From assembly GCF_020023995.1 (NCBI RefSeq), contig NZ_NRRD01000009.1, positions 1 to 64,000 of the forward strand: 64,000 nucleotides of DNA, given 5' to 3'. Positions 62,260 through 64,000 of this stretch are shown here, piece after piece (positions within the stretch are counted from its first letter, which is position 1; each line of letters begins with the position of its first letter). The DNA comes from Rhodobacter sp. TJ_12. Lineage in GTDB: Bacteria; Pseudomonadota; Alphaproteobacteria; Rhodobacterales; Rhodobacteraceae. The position numbers were made by a program, and so were the translations under genes. The notes under the pieces are model-generated. The model had not been told where the DNA came from and ran no database searches. It saw only the letters and a program-made list of their open reading frames with translations.

Positions 62260-62821
62260 CCTAACCCTGATTGTTTTGTTTTCCGCCCTGATCGTCGTCT
62301 TGGGCCTTGTGCCCGCGATCCTGCTCGGTTTCGGTGTGCCGATCACCATGCAGTCATTGGGCGTGATGCTGGCCGGTGCGGTGCTGGGCAGCTGGCGCGG
62401 CGCGCTGGCGGTGTTGCTGGTGCAGGGGCTGGTGGCGCTGGGCCTGCCGGTTCTGGCGGGCGGGCGCGGTGGCTTGGGCATCTTTGTCGGGCCGACGGCG
62501 GGCTTCTTGATCGGCTGGCTGCCCGCGGCCTTCGTAACGGGCCTTGTGGTTGAGCGTATCCGCGCCCTGCCGGTTTCGGTCGCTGCGGGTCTTGGCGCGG
62601 TGCTGGGCGGGATCGGCGTCTTGTATACGCTGGGGATTGTCGGTTTTTGGCTTTTCAAAAATGCTGGAATTGGCCCGGAAGACACCCCGATGAGCCTTTG
62701 GAGCGCGACCCTGATCATGGCGCCGTTCATTCCCGGTGACCTCGTCAAAGCGGTTTTGGCGGGTATGATCGCGCGCACCATCGCACGCTATCGCCCCTCG
62801 GCGCTGATTGCGCGCGCGTAA
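62249..62821 (+). CDS. bioY: Biotin-binding transport subunit BioY
   Basis: A 190-residue membrane protein (S component). It has six or so hydrophobic segments and the conserved [15 protein letters not shown] biotin-site segment, a [10 protein letters not shown] segment and the [16 protein letters not shown] end. It captures biotin and can combine with BioMN for high-affinity uptake. ATG 62249 lies inside the end of bioN with GAGGAAAG upstream; the frame is open back to 62162 but inside bioN. Confidence 0.93.
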   Translation: MERNLTLIVLFSALIVVLGLVPAILLGFGVPITMQSLGVMLAGAVLGSWRGALAVLLVQGLVALGLPVLAGGRGGLGIFVGPTAGFLIGWLPAAFVTGLVVERIRALPVSVAAGLGAVLGGIGVLYTLGIVGFWLFKNAGIGPEDTPMSLWSATLIMAPFIPGDLVKAVLAGMIARTIARYRPSALIARA

Positions 62822-63003
62822 ATGTGCACCTGCGGCAATCTGGCCATTTCGGCCGATTGCCGCACAAGCCACGGAGGAGTGGCTGTTTTTTCCTGCTAAA
62901 GAGGCGTGCCGCTTTCTGATCTGTCACGGAAGTTTCGCATCTTTGCAATGGAAGCGTTGTCCCCGGCGTTCATGGCCTAACTGTGCCATCAGCAGGGGGC
63001 CAC

Positions 63004-63813
63004 ATGCTCGATACATCGTTTCAACCACCGCGCAGACGCTTTCGTAGCCTGTTCCTGTCCGATCTCCATCTTGGGGCTCGTGGCTGCCGGGCGGACGATA
63101 TTTTAGAGTTTCTGAAAACTGTAGAGGCCGAGACCGTCTATCTGGTTGGGGATATCCTCGACATCTGGCATCCGGGCAAGGTGCACTGGGGCCGGGCGCA
63201 AGATGCGATCTGGGAAGACCTGACCCGGCGGCAGGCGGAAGGGGCGCGGGTGGTTTATCTGCCCGGCAACCACGATGCGGCCTTGCGCGCAGGCGGCGGC
63301 GGGCGGATCGACCGGTTCGAATGTGCCGACAGCCTGACCCATGTGGCCGCCGATGGTACGCGCTACCTCGTGCTGCATGGCGATCAATGCGATGCGCGGA
63401 TCTTCCGGTTCCACCTGATGACCCGGATCGGCTCGCGCGCCGATGCCGCTTTGCGGGCCGTGGATGCGTGGCTGCGCCATCTGCGCCCCTCAATGGAACG
63501 GGGCCTGTTCGAACTGCTGATTGGGGCGGTGAACCAGTTGATGATGGTGGGCAACGGCTTTGAAAAACGCCTCGCCACCTTGGCGCGGGCGGGCGACCAT
63601 GATGGGGTGATCTGCGGACACTTCCACAAGGCGGCGCTGCGCCGGGCCGAAGGCATCACCTATGCGAATTGCGGCGATTGGGTCGATAGCCGCACCGCGT
63701 TGGTCGAGACCTTCGACGGGTCTTTGAAATTGCTGGAGTGGCAAGCCGCGCCGCAAACCAGCGCCGCGTCGGTTTCCGCCTCTGGCGTGCGGGTTGGCGA
63801 GGTGTCGCAATGA
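63004..63813 (+). CDS. Metallophosphoesterase, LpxH-like (UDP-2,3-diacylglucosamine hydrolase family)
   Basis: A 269-residue protein with the calcineurin-like metal-binding pattern: FLSDLHLG, YLVGDILDIW, LPGNHD, LHGDQCD and CGHFHKA. The LHLG and GDILDIW spacing is that of LpxH-type enzymes or related membrane-lipid phosphatases. Alphaproteobacteria often use LpxI for the lipid A step, so the exact substrate is uncertain. ATG 63004 follows GGGGG. The stop overlaps the start of a glycosyltransferase gene (ATGA), which suggests a joint role in envelope glycolipid synthesis. Confidence 0.8.
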   Translation: MLDTSFQPPRRRFRSLFLSDLHLGARGCRADDILEFLKTVEAETVYLVGDILDIWHPGKVHWGRAQDAIWEDLTRRQAEGARVVYLPGNHDAALRAGGGGRIDRFECADSLTHVAADGTRYLVLHGDQCDARIFRFHLMTRIGSRADAALRAVDAWLRHLRPSMERGLFELLIGAVNQLMMVGNGFEKRLATLARAGDHDGVICGHFHKAALRRAEGITYANCGDWVDSRTALVETFDGSLKLLEWQAAPQTSAASVSASGVRVGEVSQ

Positions 63814-64000
63814 TGGTTTGGATTGCTGGTCTGCTGCTTGGATTTGCTGCAATCGCGCTGGGGCTGCATTTGGTCTCGGCGGCGTTGACCGCTTGGCGCT
63901 ATCGCGCGCCGACCCCGCGCCATCTGCCCGCAGCCCCGCCCTTGGTGACGCTACTGCGCCCGGTCTGCGGGCTTGATACCCATGATGCAGAAACGCTGGG
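63810..64000 (+). CDS. Membrane glycosyltransferase, ceramide glucosyltransferase-like (partial)
   Basis: The window ends inside this gene: about 63 codons from ATG 63810. A hydrophobic N-terminal helix (residues 3-28) is followed by LVTLLRPVCGLDTHDAETL, the first motif of GT21/HpnI-type glycosyltransferases that glycosylate ceramide or similar lipids. It overlaps the phosphoesterase gene by 4 bases. The active-site D-rich motifs lie beyond the window. Confidence 0.7.
   Translation, partial: MMVWIAGLLLGFAAIALGLHLVSAALTAWRYRAPTPRHLPAAPPLVTLLRPVCGLDTHDAETL

Overview
The window comes from a purple non-sulfur alphaproteobacterium of the Rhodobacter/Rhodobacteraceae type. The GC-rich, tightly packed right half carries genes typical of that group: bciA (8-vinyl reductase of bacteriochlorophyll synthesis), a complete dctSR-dctPQM C4-dicarboxylate TRAP locus whose lengths match the Rhodobacter capsulatus set as I remember it, the biotin ECF transporter bioMNY, cydDC, and a class II (B12-dependent) ribonucleotide reductase. 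I saw no tRNA, rRNA or CRISPR array.

Layout. 1-7.1 kb is accessory DNA: a 5'-truncated STAND-type ATPase, an IS66-family element (3809-6573) carrying an extra membrane-protein gene, and debris of a mobilisation module (mobC, the first codons of a relaxase, a serine recombinase tail, a second IS66 tnpA scrap). 7.1-13.2 kb looks like resident chromosome: a c-di-GMP GGDEF-EAL protein behind a TRAP solute-binding protein, an acidic orphan protein and an orphan PotD-like binding protein. 13.2-32.3 kb is a mosaic defence-type island. It holds the remnant of one APAZ/Argonaute operon (minus strand, 13458-14400), a hipBA toxin-antitoxin pair, and an apparently intact two-gene short prokaryotic Argonaute system (18811-22313) whose first protein joins an Mrr-like nuclease, a TIR domain and an APAZ region. 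It also holds an M16 peptidase pair, an R2K-type ATP-grasp protein, small AT-rich membrane or secreted proteins, a 770-residue membrane protein, fragments of IS5, IS110 and ABC-F genes, and four same-orientation copies of a dispersed intergenic repeat. 32.3-64 kb is ordinary core genome.

How genes work together. The APAZ and Argonaute genes overlap by ATGA and should form one guide-loaded complex that triggers the effector domains. The msrB-dipZ-msrA cluster encodes an exported methionine-sulfoxide repair system with its own electron feed. Two paralogous cytochrome P450 genes flank a Crp/Fnr-family regulator, and a perfect TTGAC-N4-GTCAA palindrome lies before the first. moxR, a DUF58 gene, a DUF4159 gene and a large membrane protein gene overlap end to start as one unit. 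DctS and DctR probably control the divergent dctPQM operon through palindromes in the shared intergenic region.

Family names come from recalled motifs, not database searches. The most speculative calls are the decayed APAZ fragment and the proposed loss of the TIR catalytic glutamate.
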